DNA of 64,000 nucleotides from Aquabacterium sp029268225 (GTDB taxonomy: Bacteria; Pseudomonadota; Gammaproteobacteria; Burkholderiales; Burkholderiaceae_C). Shown here in pieces: positions 34,816 to 43,909 of this stretch. The stretch's first letter is position 1. Each line of letters begins with the position of its first letter. Location of the stretch: the NCBI RefSeq assembly GCF_037482285.1, contig NZ_JBBEYB010000010.1, positions 1 to 64,000 of the forward strand. Direction: 5' to 3'. The notes under the pieces were generated by a model. It ran no database searches and was not told the origin of the DNA. It saw only the letters and a program-made list of their open reading frames with translations. The translations under genes and the position numbers were made by a program.

Positions 34816-34885
34816 GATGTGAAGTGTCGGAAAAAAGATAGGGTTGCGTTTGTCGATGAGATCCCGAAGTGGTGTCCCAGCCCGT

Positions 34886-35698
34886 TCACTGGCGGTTGCC
34901 AGGACTCGGTCTGTCGCGCTCAAGCAGCATCGCCTTCATGGTCCGGTAGATGAACAGTGTGTTGGTGACGGCGTATCGCTTGGCCAGGCGACGAGGCTCA
35001 CTGCACAAGCGATGAAACCACTCCAGCCCAGTTCGCTGCATCCATGCAGGTGCGCGTTGGATGGTGCCTGCGTGATAGTCGAATGCCGCACCGACACCCA
35101 ACATCACCGCGTTGATCTTGCCGCGGTGTTGCGCCATCCAGACCTCTTGTTTAGGGCAGCCCAATCCGACAAAAACGACATGTGCACCTGAGTGGTTGAT
35201 CTGGTCAATATAGGCTTGGTCTTCGTCATGCGTCAGTTCCCGGAAGGGGGGAGACACCATGCCAACCACCTTCAACTTCGGGAAAGCAGTGCTGATGTGT
35301 GCCTTGAGTTTCGTGAGTGTGTGATCACTGCTGCCGAAGAAAAACACGGACTGCCCCAGCTTCTCTGCGGATGCCAGGTAGCGCCAAGTCAGGTCGGGGC
35401 CATTGATTCGCTCTTGGTTGGGGTGTCCACTGTGTCTCAATACCCACGCGACAGGTGCCCCATCCGGTAGGGCCAAATCAGCTTCTGCCAACACTTTCTG
35501 GAAGTCGGAACTCTGGCTGGCTGTCACGACCGAGTGCACATTGCAAAGAGTGACATAGCGACTTTGGTGCTGCCGCCCCCACTCAATGATGCGGGTCAGC
35601 GCATCGTCCCAACTCGCTGCATCGATGTGCGTGTCCAGCACCAGAGAACCACGTCGACCGATGGCGCTAAGAGATTGCGTGTGTTGGGAGTGAGGCAT
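34886..35698 (-). CDS. WecG/TagA/CpsF family glycosyltransferase
   Basis: The protein (270 residues from ATG 35698; an ATG at 35779 gives 27 more) matches the WecG/TagA (GT26) family: TLCNVHSVVTA, LPDGAPVAWVLR, and VFVGLGCPKQEVWMA with GVGAAFDYHAGT. These transferases add a sugar such as ManNAc to a lipid-linked sugar early in assembly. It is next to fcl on the minus strand and faces the exosortase operon across a 385-bp gap. Confidence 0.9.
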   Translation of the reverse strand: MPHSQHTQSLSAIGRRGSLVLDTHIDAASWDDALTRIIEWGRQHQSRYVTLCNVHSVVTASQSSDFQKVLAEADLALPDGAPVAWVLRHSGHPNQERINGPDLTWRYLASAEKLGQSVFFFGSSDHTLTKLKAHISTAFPKLKVVGMVSPPFRELTHDEDQAYIDQINHSGAHVVFVGLGCPKQEVWMAQHRGKINAVMLGVGAAFDYHAGTIQRAPAWMQRTGLEWFHRLCSEPRRLAKRYAVTNTLFIYRTMKAMLLERDRPSPGNRQ

Positions 35699-36083
35699 GT
35701 GTGCGGGTTCGAGGGCGCGAGCGTTCGGAGAACAGTTCGTGGGGGATTCGAGCGCGTTGGGCACCGGGGGCAACGTCATGGGCGCTCAGCGTGTCGATTT
35801 TAGGATTGAAGGTGCCGAGCAAAGTTCCGAAAGATGCCGTCACGAGGTGTCTGGGTCATCCCAAAAATGCGCATTCCAGCCCCCTTGGCTGTTGTCGAAA
35901 ACGTAAGGCCACAAGGGATAACCAGAGGGCAGATGGCCAGGTTAGCTATGGTCTCATGTGGCGTGCGTGTGAAGTAGCAAGGAACCCGTTTTCAGGGGGG
36001 TATGGATGACCCGTGGTGCGGGAACTTCTGCTCACTTATCGGTCACATTACGCTCTGTACATTTACTTTTCACCTTTCTGTTC
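35699..36083. other. Divergent intergenic region between wecG-like and exosortase genes
   Basis: This 385-bp stretch separates leftward wecG-fcl from the rightward exosortase operon and should hold both promoters. Some of it may be coding if the longer alternative starts (35779 leftward, 36006 rightward) are used. It becomes AT-richer towards the exosortase start (about 36025-36083). I see no convincing sigma54 or sigma70 pair, hairpin or repeat. Confidence 0.5.
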
Positions 36084-36992
36084 ATGGCTGCTCCTCCTAC
36101 GTCTGTGCGTGAACCCGGATCGACGGGTCTGGCTGTCGAGGTGACTTACCCGTTGCGCGCACTGTTGTGTCTGCTGGTGGGGATGGCCGTGATGTATGTG
36201 CCAACCTTCACTCGACTGGCCGAAACAGTCTGGAACACGGATGAGCAAGGTCACGGCCCCTTGATCCTGGCAGCTTGTGCCTGGCTGCTGTGGGACATGC
36301 GTGCCAGCTTGTTTGGCGCGCCGTCGAAGCCTGCGCCAGTAGCAGGGGGGGTACTGCTGACCTTGGCGGTGGCCATTTATGTGGTGGGTCGCTCCCAACA
36401 GGTCATCGAGTTGGAAGCCGGTTCGCTGCTTTTGACCCTGACTGCCTGCATGTTGTTGGTGGTGGGTGTCGCGGGAGTGAGGCGAGCCTGGTTCCCGCTG
36501 GTGTTTTTGTTTTTCATGGTGCCGTTACCAGGGGTCTTGGTGCAGGCCATGACCATGCCGCTCAAAAGCGCCGTGTCGGTGGTGGCCGAGCAGCTGATGT
36601 ACTGGGCGGGCTACCCGATTGCCCGCACGGGTGTGACCTTGACGGTGGGGCAGTACCAGTTGCTGGTGGCCGATGCTTGTTCGGGCTTGAACTCTTTGTT
36701 CACCCTTGAGGCTTTAGGATTTTTGTACATGCGCGTCATGAACTACACCTCCAAGGCTCGCAATGTGATTCTGGGTTTGGCCATCATCCCGATTTCATTC
36801 ATCTCGAACGTGACTCGCGTCATCATCCTGATCCTGGTGACTTACCACTTTGGTGACGAAGCGGGGCAGGGCTTCATGCACGGGTTCGCGGGCATGGTGC
36901 TGTTTGGTGTGGCATTGATCTTGACCTATGGTGTGGACCGCCTGCTGGCCGCGCGTTTTGACAAGCAGGGAGGCGCACGTGGCAAGCAGTGA
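36084..36992 (+). CDS. xrtB: Exosortase B
   Basis: Exosortases are membrane cysteine proteases that process PEP-CTERM proteins and are encoded in exopolysaccharide loci. The 302-residue protein (ATG 36084; an ATG at 36006 would add 26) has about eight membrane segments and the three conserved catalytic residues: Cys199 in VADACSGLNSL, Arg245 in SNVTRVII and His266 in GFMHGFAGM. The type B assignment rests on the separate EpsI gene next door and EpsD/F/G in the same locus. It overlaps epsI by 14 bases. Confidence 0.92.
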   Translation: MAAPPTSVREPGSTGLAVEVTYPLRALLCLLVGMAVMYVPTFTRLAETVWNTDEQGHGPLILAACAWLLWDMRASLFGAPSKPAPVAGGVLLTLAVAIYVVGRSQQVIELEAGSLLLTLTACMLLVVGVAGVRRAWFPLVFLFFMVPLPGVLVQAMTMPLKSAVSVVAEQLMYWAGYPIARTGVTLTVGQYQLLVADACSGLNSLFTLEALGFLYMRVMNYTSKARNVILGLAIIPISFISNVTRVIILILVTYHFGDEAGQGFMHGFAGMVLFGVALILTYGVDRLLAARFDKQGGARGKQ

Positions 36993-37713
36993 ACTGTCTG
37001 TGGGGCAGAGCGCACGCGTCAATATGGCGGTGGTGCTGCTCTCGTTGGTGTTGATGGTGGCTGGTTTGGGCTTGGCCGAGTGGTTCACACCCCGCCGCGT
37101 GTTGGCCGACGAACTGCCGCCCATCAACTTGTCGCAGACCGTGCCCGAGTCGTTCGGCGGCTGGAAGGTGGACCCGTCTGTGGTGCCGGTGTTGCCGGAC
37201 CCGACCGTGACCGAGCAACTGGATGCGCTGTATTCAGAGACGCTGAGCCGTACCTACATCCGTGAGGATGGCGCCCGGGTGATGTTGTCGATCGCATATG
37301 GCAAGAACCAGAACTCGGCGTCGACCGCCGCACACCGCCCTGAGTTTTGTTACTCGGCCCAGGGCTTCGTGGTCAAGCAGTCGGTCAAGGACAAAATTCA
37401 GGTGCTGGACCACGATGTGAAGGTGGTGCGCTTGTTGGCGACGGCAGGCCAGCGGCGTGAGCCCATCACTTACTGGGTGACGTTGGGCCAAACGGCGAGT
37501 GTGCCGGGCTTCTCGCGCAAGATGGCCCAGATCAAGCATGGCCTTCAGGGCTGGATCATGGATGGCATGCTGATGCGCGTGTCCAGCCTGGTGCCTACTT
37601 TGGAGACGTCGGAGCAGGAGGCTGCCCGCGTGTTGCACACCCAGTTCATCAATGATTTGGCCAAGGCGATGCCTGAGGCCGAGCGTTCCCGTTTTTTTGG
37701 TTCGAAAGACTGA
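36979..37713 (+). CDS. epsI: Exosortase-associated protein EpsI, B type
   Basis: EpsI is the usual exosortase partner, a periplasmic domain of unknown biochemical role tied to exopolysaccharide assembly. The GTG at 36979, preceded by GGGAGG, gives 244 residues with an N-terminal membrane segment (MAVVLLSLVLMVAGLGLAEW) and the family's PESFGGWK, AYGKNQN, HRPEFCYSAQGF and the final W-containing region. It overlaps the exosortase and lies 7 bases before gmd. Confidence 0.92.
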   Translation: MASSELSVGQSARVNMAVVLLSLVLMVAGLGLAEWFTPRRVLADELPPINLSQTVPESFGGWKVDPSVVPVLPDPTVTEQLDALYSETLSRTYIREDGARVMLSIAYGKNQNSASTAAHRPEFCYSAQGFVVKQSVKDKIQVLDHDVKVVRLLATAGQRREPITYWVTLGQTASVPGFSRKMAQIKHGLQGWIMDGMLMRVSSLVPTLETSEQEAARVLHTQFINDLAKAMPEAERSRFFGSKD

Positions 37714-37720
37714 GACTGAT

Positions 37721-38851
37721 ATGTCCAAGAAAGTTGCATTGATCACCGGCGTCACAGGGCAGGATGGTTCTTACCTGGCGGAGTTTTTGCTGAAGAAGGG
37801 CTACGAGGTGCACGGCATCAAGCGCCGTTCCTCCTTGTTCAACACGGACCGGATTGACCACCTGTACCAGGATCCGCATGTGGACAACCGCAACTTCATC
37901 CTGCACTACGGTGACCTGACCGATTCGACCAGCCTGGTGCGCATCGTGCAGAAGGTTCAGCCCGACGAGATCTATAACCTGGCGGCCCAGTCACATGTGG
38001 CCGTGTCGTTTGAAGAGCCCGAGTACACCGCCAATGCCGACGGCATTGGTGCCCTGCGCCTGCTAGAAGCCATTCGCATCCTGGGCCTGGAGAAGAAGAC
38101 CAAGTTTTACCAAGCCTCGACCAGCGAGTTGTATGGCTTGGTGCAAGAGATTCCTCAGAAGGAAACCACGCCTTTCTATCCCCGCAGTCCTTACGCGGTG
38201 GCCAAGATGTACGCCTACTGGATCACGGTGAACTACCGCGAGGCCTATGGCATGTATGCCTGCAACGGCGTGCTGTTCAACCACGAAAGCCCGGTGCGCG
38301 GCGAAACCTTCGTGACGCGCAAGATCACCCGTGCCATCAGCCGCATTGCACTGGGTCTGCAAGACTGCCTGTACCTGGGCAACATGAGCGCCCTGCGCGA
38401 TTGGGGCCACGCCAAGGATTATGTGGAAATGCAATGGCTGATGCTGCAGCAGCAGCAGGCTGAAGACTTTGTGATTGCCACTGGTGTGCAATACAGCGTG
38501 CGCCAGTTTGTGGAGTTTGCCGCCAAAGAACTGGGCATCATCCTGGCTTTCGAGGGCGAAGGTGAAGCCGAAGTAGGCAAGGTGGTGGCGCTGGCTCCCG
38601 TCAATGGCCAGATGTTGGCCAAGTGCAAGGTGGGCGAAGTCATTGTGCGTGTGGATCCTCGCTATTACCGCCCTACCGAGGTGGAAACCTTGCTGGGCGA
38701 TCCCACCAAGGCTCGCGAAAAGCTGGGCTGGACACCCAAGATCAGCTTGCAAGAGCTGGTGAGTGAGATGGTGCAGAGCGACTACGCATCTGCCAAGCGA
38801 GACAGTCTGGTGAAGCTGGCCGGGTTCCAGGCCTATGACCATTACGAGTGA
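37721..38851 (+). CDS. gmd: GDP-mannose 4,6-dehydratase
   Basis: Gmd starts the GDP-fucose route from GDP-mannose. The 376-residue protein has ITGVTGQDGSYLAEFLL (NADP site), ASTSELYG, and the catalytic YAVAKMYAYW; FNHESPVRGETFVTRKIT is characteristic. ATG 37721 is chosen; the upstream frame is out of family. It belongs to the exosortase operon, and its end overlaps the flippase gene by 17 bases. Confidence 0.97.
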   Translation: MSKKVALITGVTGQDGSYLAEFLLKKGYEVHGIKRRSSLFNTDRIDHLYQDPHVDNRNFILHYGDLTDSTSLVRIVQKVQPDEIYNLAAQSHVAVSFEEPEYTANADGIGALRLLEAIRILGLEKKTKFYQASTSELYGLVQEIPQKETTPFYPRSPYAVAKMYAYWITVNYREAYGMYACNGVLFNHESPVRGETFVTRKITRAISRIALGLQDCLYLGNMSALRDWGHAKDYVEMQWLMLQQQQAEDFVIATGVQYSVRQFVEFAAKELGIILAFEGEGEAEVGKVVALAPVNGQMLAKCKVGEVIVRVDPRYYRPTEVETLLGDPTKAREKLGWTPKISLQELVSEMVQSDYASAKRDSLVKLAGFQAYDHYE

Positions 38852-40094
38852 GTGGCGCCGAATCGGGCCTGCTCACTGGGCACTGATCGATCAAGCGCTG
38901 GTGTCAGCAGCCACCTTTGCGGTGGGGATTTTGCTGGCACGGGCGCTGGACCCTGAAGGCCTGGCGTCTTACTCTTTGGCCATCAGCACGGTGTTGTGCT
39001 TGGCTTCGGTCCATCGGGCGCTGGTGGCGCAGCCTTTGAACATTCTGGGCGCGCAGGAATCGCACGGTCAGCGTTTGAGACGCTATCGCAACATGCTGCG
39101 TCTGCAGACCTGGATGTTGCCGGCCATGGCTGTGGTGGTGTTGGCGGCGGGGTGGGCGTTCTTTCCCATTCCGGGCTTGATGCTGGGTGCGGCCATGTAT
39201 GCCGGGGTGTTTGCGCTGCACGACCTCATCCGCCGGTATCACTACACGGATGGGCAGATTCACAACGCCGTACCCGGCGATGTGCTGGGCTATGGCGGGC
39301 AGGGCGCGTTGTTGCTGCTCCTGGTGGTGATGGCTTGGCCGGTGTCTGCGTCGGGCGCCTTTTGGTACTTGATGCTGCCCTTGGTGGTGTCGGCCATCTG
39401 GATGCACGGTTTGATTCGCAGCTCTGGTCAAGGGGTGGCAGACGGACCGGGCGCCAAGGAGCACCTGGAGCAGCACTGGGGTAATGCGCGTTGGGTGGTG
39501 CTGAGCCAATTGGTGTGGATAGGGGCCAGCCAGTTGATCCCGTTTCAGTTGGCGGCTTATGCACAGCCTCAGGACGTTGCGGCCTACCATGCGGCCAATG
39601 CCTTGATGAATGCCTTGAACGTGTTCCGCCTGACCTTGGGTAACTACCTGCCAGGCCGCTCTGCGCGGGTGTTCGCACAAGGTGGGGCTGAGGCTTTGCG
39701 GCGTTATCTGCGCCAGGTGAGTCTGGCCTGTTTGGGCTTGACCGTCGCGGCGTTTATGTTTTTTGAGTTGACGGGTGATTTCTGGATCGACTGGCTGTTT
39801 GCAGGGAAGTATCAGGATGCCAAGCTGGTCGTGCCAGCGATGGCATTGGTGCATTTGCTGGCCATGTCGTCCTTGATCAGCGCAGCAGGCGCTCAGGTGA
39901 TGGGGGCCACGCAGGTGATGTTCTGGTCCAACGCGGTGGCCACCGTGATGACCTTCACTTTGGGTTCGTGGGCCATCCACACCTGGGGGCTGTGGGGCAG
40001 CGTGTTGGCGTTGGCGATCGGTTTGTTGTTGCCAGCTTTGGTGCAGGCGGTACACCTGTCAGTGCATTTTCGGAGCCGTTTGGGGCAAGTATGA
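38835..40094 (+). CDS. Oligosaccharide flippase, Wzx-like (MOP superfamily)
   Basis: The 419-residue protein has 10-12 hydrophobic segments and the start typical of polysaccharide-transport proteins (ALIDQALVSAATFAVGILLARALDP). Wzx flips lipid-linked repeat units to the periplasm, where a Wzy polymerase links them. It overlaps gmd by 17 bases and the following glycosyltransferase by 4 bases. Wzx sequences diverge, so substrate cannot be told. Confidence 0.85.
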   Translation: MTITSEWRRIGPAHWALIDQALVSAATFAVGILLARALDPEGLASYSLAISTVLCLASVHRALVAQPLNILGAQESHGQRLRRYRNMLRLQTWMLPAMAVVVLAAGWAFFPIPGLMLGAAMYAGVFALHDLIRRYHYTDGQIHNAVPGDVLGYGGQGALLLLLVVMAWPVSASGAFWYLMLPLVVSAIWMHGLIRSSGQGVADGPGAKEHLEQHWGNARWVVLSQLVWIGASQLIPFQLAAYAQPQDVAAYHAANALMNALNVFRLTLGNYLPGRSARVFAQGGAEALRRYLRQVSLACLGLTVAAFMFFELTGDFWIDWLFAGKYQDAKLVVPAMALVHLLAMSSLISAAGAQVMGATQVMFWSNAVATVMTFTLGSWAIHTWGLWGSVLALAIGLLLPALVQAVHLSVHFRSRLGQV

Positions 40095-40903
40095 AGATTT
40101 CTTTGGTGACCTGTTCCTACCAGCAGGGCAAGTTTCTGGACGCGACGATGCGCTCAGTGCTGGATCAGGGGTATCCGGATCTGGAGTACATCGTGATTGA
40201 CGGTGGCTCGAAGGATCAGTCGGTCGAGGTGATTCGGCGCCATGAGCATGCCTTGTCCTACTGGGTGTCAGAGAAGGACCGTGGTCAGACCCATGCCTTG
40301 CGCAAGGGGTTTGAGCGTGCCAGCGGTGAAATCTTGGGTTGGTTGTGCTCGGATGACCTGTTGTTACCAGGCACATTGAAGCGTGTGGCGGCTTACTTTG
40401 AGGCACACCCTGAGGTGGATGTGATCTTTGGCAATGCGCTGTGGATCGATGCGCAGGGGCAATACATCCGACCCAAGAAAGAGATGCCGTGGAACAAGTT
40501 TGTGTTCTTGTACGACCACAACTATCTGGCTCAGCCCGCCACGTTCTGGCGCCGCTCGTTGTACGAGAAGGTGGGAGGCTTGGATGAGTCCTGGAACCTC
40601 GGCATGGATTCGGATCTGTGGCTGCGGTTTGCGCATCATGCACGGCCTCACTATGTGAACGAGTATTTCGCATGCATGCGCGACTATCCTGAGCAGAAAA
40701 CGCGTGCTCTCAAGCCCGCGGGTCGCACGGAAGACGCGAAGCTGATTGCGCGGGAGACCCCTGCCCTCCACAGCGTGCCCCAGAAGCCGCTGCGCTGGCT
40801 GGCTCGGGCGGGTCGCATTGGCATCAAGTTCGTGCACGGCGGCTACTGGGCTTCGCCCCCGCAAGAGTACGTGAAGGCGCTGGAGCGCTACCGGATCGTT
40901 TGA
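40091..40903 (+). CDS. Family 2 glycosyltransferase
   Basis: The 270-residue protein is a GT-A fold transferase of the GT2 family: SLVTCSYQQGKFLDATMRSVLDQ at the start, IVIDGGSKDQS and the CSDD (DxD-type) metal motif at about 96-99, then an acceptor-side WRRSLYEKVGGLDESWNLGMDSDLWLR. It adds one sugar to the repeat unit in the cytoplasm. It overlaps wzx by four bases. Confidence 0.92.
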   Translation: MKISLVTCSYQQGKFLDATMRSVLDQGYPDLEYIVIDGGSKDQSVEVIRRHEHALSYWVSEKDRGQTHALRKGFERASGEILGWLCSDDLLLPGTLKRVAAYFEAHPEVDVIFGNALWIDAQGQYIRPKKEMPWNKFVFLYDHNYLAQPATFWRRSLYEKVGGLDESWNLGMDSDLWLRFAHHARPHYVNEYFACMRDYPEQKTRALKPAGRTEDAKLIARETPALHSVPQKPLRWLARAGRIGIKFVHGGYWASPPQEYVKALERYRIV

Positions 40904-40917
40904 GACCTGGGCTGATC

Positions 40918-42213
40918 ATGGGCGCCAAAGCAAAGTACGCATCGATCCATCGGCACCAGATGATGGTGACGAAGATGAAGCAGTCTGCATCGTTGGAGAT
41001 GACGGACTACTTTTTCCTGTTCAGCTTGTTCATCATGCTGTTCTGGGCAATTGACCCGTTCATGGTCGGCCTGGACAACATCGGTGGGGTCAAGCGTTTC
41101 CCGACGATTTTGCTGCTTATGAACCTTGCCTTCATCGGCGTGGGGCGCTTGATGTTCCGCAACCGCAGTACCTACGTGAGCGTTCGCGACACGCTCCAGG
41201 AGATGCGCTATCTGGTGGCCTTTGCTGCCCTGGTCATTGGCGGGAGTTTGTACGCGCGTGAGGTCAAGGGCGTTGAAGAGACGTTTCTGACCATGGGGGT
41301 CTTCACCCTCATGGCCCCCATCACCTATTGGTACACGATCAATTCACTGGCCCCGATGAAGTTGCTGCGAGCCATCTTGATCGTTTTCACGTTCTGGGCG
41401 GTGGTGGCTTCAGGGATGCAGTTGGGTTTCTTTCAGGTGCACGAACTGTTTCACAGTCGTGAGCATTTGGTATTGCCTGTGCTGGGGACCTTGTTGTACT
41501 TCCTTCCGTGGAAGTTCGGTCGTTGGTGGGGCATCGCCATGGTGGCTTTGGTGGCCGTAGCTGTGAACAAGAACACGGGCTACATCATCACGGTGTTCGT
41601 GTGTGGCTACCTAGTTTCGCTCACGTTCTTTCGGCGCTGGCGTGCAATAAAAGACCGTTTGCTGAGCACCACCTTGCTGGTGGCCTTTGTGTCGACCATT
41701 GTCTTGGCGCTGGCTGCGGTCTGGGTGGGCTATACATACTTTGACGACCACATGCCAACTGGCAACCCGGAATACCGGCTTTATACCTACGACATTGCCT
41801 GGCAGCGTTTCTTGAGTTCGCCCATCTGGGGCACCTTGTTTGCCGAGTCAGCCGTGGTGTTTTTTGGCAAGTTTGATGTAGCAACGAGCACGCAGTATCT
41901 GCCCACACACAGTGATCCACTGGACATCATGGCGCATGGGGGCTTGATTGCCCTGACCCTGTGGCTGATGGCCATCGTGCCGGTGTTGTGGCGAGCCTTC
42001 AAGATGGCAAGTCTGTACGGTAGCCAGTTAGCCTGGTCTGACGAGTGGGTGCACCAGTCGTTCTTGCTGATGGCCTTTACCGCCTTGCTCGTGTGCTTGT
42101 TCAACCCCATTTACAACGTGCCAAACTTGGCGACGGCGAACTGGATGGTGTTGGGCTGCGTGCTGACCTCCACCAAGGTGTGTGAGCGTTTGCTTCATCG
42201 GGAGACGCCGTGA
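40918..42213 (+). CDS. O-antigen polymerase / ligase-like membrane protein (Wzy-like)
   Basis: The protein of about 431 residues has roughly ten membrane segments and the HSDPLDIMAHGGLIALTLWL stretch of Wzy/WaaL-type polymerases, whose periplasmic loop residues join repeat units. The ATG at 40918 is likely; ATGs at 40960 and 40975 also fit. It would polymerise the units flipped by the Wzx-like protein. The beta-helix gene overlaps its stop by four bases (GTGA). Confidence 0.82.
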   Translation: MGAKAKYASIHRHQMMVTKMKQSASLEMTDYFFLFSLFIMLFWAIDPFMVGLDNIGGVKRFPTILLLMNLAFIGVGRLMFRNRSTYVSVRDTLQEMRYLVAFAALVIGGSLYAREVKGVEETFLTMGVFTLMAPITYWYTINSLAPMKLLRAILIVFTFWAVVASGMQLGFFQVHELFHSREHLVLPVLGTLLYFLPWKFGRWWGIAMVALVAVAVNKNTGYIITVFVCGYLVSLTFFRRWRAIKDRLLSTTLLVAFVSTIVLALAAVWVGYTYFDDHMPTGNPEYRLYTYDIAWQRFLSSPIWGTLFAESAVVFFGKFDVATSTQYLPTHSDPLDIMAHGGLIALTLWLMAIVPVLWRAFKMASLYGSQLAWSDEWVHQSFLLMAFTALLVCLFNPIYNVPNLATANWMVLGCVLTSTKVCERLLHRETP

Positions 42214-43877
42214 TACGTCGCTGGGTGACCTGGGTTATAGGTGTTGGTCTGAACTGTGTGGCGCTGGCGCAGGCAGCAACTTTGGTGGCCACGCCTGAAA
42301 CACTTTCGCAGCGTCTGCAGCAGTTTCGCAGTGGCGACACGCTCTTGTTGAAGCCCGGTGTCTATCGGGCAACGATTGACCTGCGCAACCGCATTGCGGA
42401 GTCCGATGCGCCTTCTGTGATCAAGGGGGATGTCTCTGGTGGTGGCCGTGTGGTGCTGCGGGGGTCGGATGTGTTGACCGGGTGGCGTTTGGTTGCAACT
42501 GGCGTCTATGTGCATGACCTGCAGAAGGAAACCAGCCAGGTTTTTGTGAATGGCCGCCTGTTGCAACAGATGGGGGGAACTGTGTTTGATGGTTACCCGG
42601 AGAACACCCGGAGCGCTTACCGCGAGCTACATCCTCACGATGGTGGCATCTGGCCGGGACGCAAGCCTGCGGTGGCGTGGCAGAGTTTGCCGGCGGAGAG
42701 CTTTTGGTACGACCGCAGCGCGCAGCGTCTTTATGTGCGGACTTCCGAAGATTTGCGAGACTTGTCGGTACTAGCTGAGGCGTCTCAGAGAGAGCGCGTG
42801 CTTTTCTTGGAGAACGTACAGTTCATGCAGGTTCAAGACTTGGATATTGAGCATGCCAATACGTCTGTGACCAACCGCGGTGGCGCCCTGGTGGTGTGGC
42901 AGAGTCGTGATGTGAATTTGCGTGGCATTCATGCCTCCTGGAACGACCTCATAGGCATTCAGCTTGCGGGCGAACGGGTGTCGTTGATTAAATCGGAAGC
43001 CATGTACAACGGCCAAGTGGGTGTAAGTGGCTTTGGCAGTCGGGTCACTGTGCAACAGGTCAAGGCCTCGTACAACAACCGCCGTGGTTTCAACAAGTGG
43101 TGGGAAGCTGGTGGTTTCAAGTTCATTGGTTCTGATGACGGAGGGCTGCGAGACTCGCACGTGGTGGATTGCCTGGCCTTGTTCAACCGGGGCGATGGCA
43201 TCTGGTTTGACTGGAAGAACCGTGATGTGCAGGTGGCTCGCAACGTGTCGGCCTACAACGCTGGATTTGGCATCCATTACGAGGCCAGCAGCGGTGGGGT
43301 GATTGAGGACAATCTGATTTTCGGCAACGTGCAGAGGGGGGTGTATCTTTCAAGCTCTCGCGCCTCTCTGGTTCGTCACAACCTGATTGCGGGCAATGGC
43401 GGTGAGGGCGTGGTGGCCGTGACCGATCAGGATCGAAGGGATAACCAAGGGCGTCGTCTGGACTCAGATGCCAACCGTGTGGAGAGCAACGTGCTTGCCT
43501 GGAATGCGGGCGGCGCGGTTTACCTGTCATCGGATGCGGGCAATGTGTCGAACCGCAACGTGTTTTTCGGTGGGGGAGTGCCCAGCCGATTCAGTGTGAA
43601 CTATCCCTCGCCTCTGAATTTGCCGGTATACGGTCTGGAGGCATGGTTCCAACGAACGGGGCAAGACGCGCGTTCGTGGTGGTTGAATGCACCCATGCCG
43701 GATTCGTGGGTGGCTTACTTCAAGGCGCAGTCAACGGCCAAGGCGCCATTGGTCACGTTGCTCAGCGATGCCCGCGGGCGCTCCTCCGATCACAGGCTGG
43801 TGCTGGGGCGGGATCTGTCTAGTTGGTCAGCAGATCCCTTCTTGCCAGAAGTGGGGCCTCGCCATGTGGCGCCATGA
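42210..43877 (+). CDS. Secreted right-handed parallel beta-helix protein
   Basis: The 555-residue protein has a signal peptide ending near ALAQAATLV and then a repeat-rich region with the NxxxxN/G turns of right-handed beta-helices (residues about 200-430: LFNRGDGIWFDWKN, IHYEASSGGVIEDNLIFG, GVYLSSSRASLVRHNLIAG). Such folds are found in polysaccharide lyases, epimerases and glycan-binding proteins. Coupled to wzy by a GTGA overlap, it probably acts on the polymer in the periplasm, as a lyase, epimerase or anchoring factor. No catalytic residues can be named. Confidence 0.82.
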   Translation: MIRRWVTWVIGVGLNCVALAQAATLVATPETLSQRLQQFRSGDTLLLKPGVYRATIDLRNRIAESDAPSVIKGDVSGGGRVVLRGSDVLTGWRLVATGVYVHDLQKETSQVFVNGRLLQQMGGTVFDGYPENTRSAYRELHPHDGGIWPGRKPAVAWQSLPAESFWYDRSAQRLYVRTSEDLRDLSVLAEASQRERVLFLENVQFMQVQDLDIEHANTSVTNRGGALVVWQSRDVNLRGIHASWNDLIGIQLAGERVSLIKSEAMYNGQVGVSGFGSRVTVQQVKASYNNRRGFNKWWEAGGFKFIGSDDGGLRDSHVVDCLALFNRGDGIWFDWKNRDVQVARNVSAYNAGFGIHYEASSGGVIEDNLIFGNVQRGVYLSSSRASLVRHNLIAGNGGEGVVAVTDQDRRDNQGRRLDSDANRVESNVLAWNAGGAVYLSSDAGNVSNRNVFFGGGVPSRFSVNYPSPLNLPVYGLEAWFQRTGQDARSWWLNAPMPDSWVAYFKAQSTAKAPLVTLLSDARGRSSDHRLVLGRDLSSWSADPFLPEVGPRHVAP

Positions 43878-43909
43878 CATGTGTGAGCTGACATTGACAA
43901 GGGCAAGCC

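Noticed and set aside
35699..36083. Possible sigma54 promoter before the exosortase operon
   Set aside because: The GG and GC elements are not at the needed spacing, so no promoter is called.
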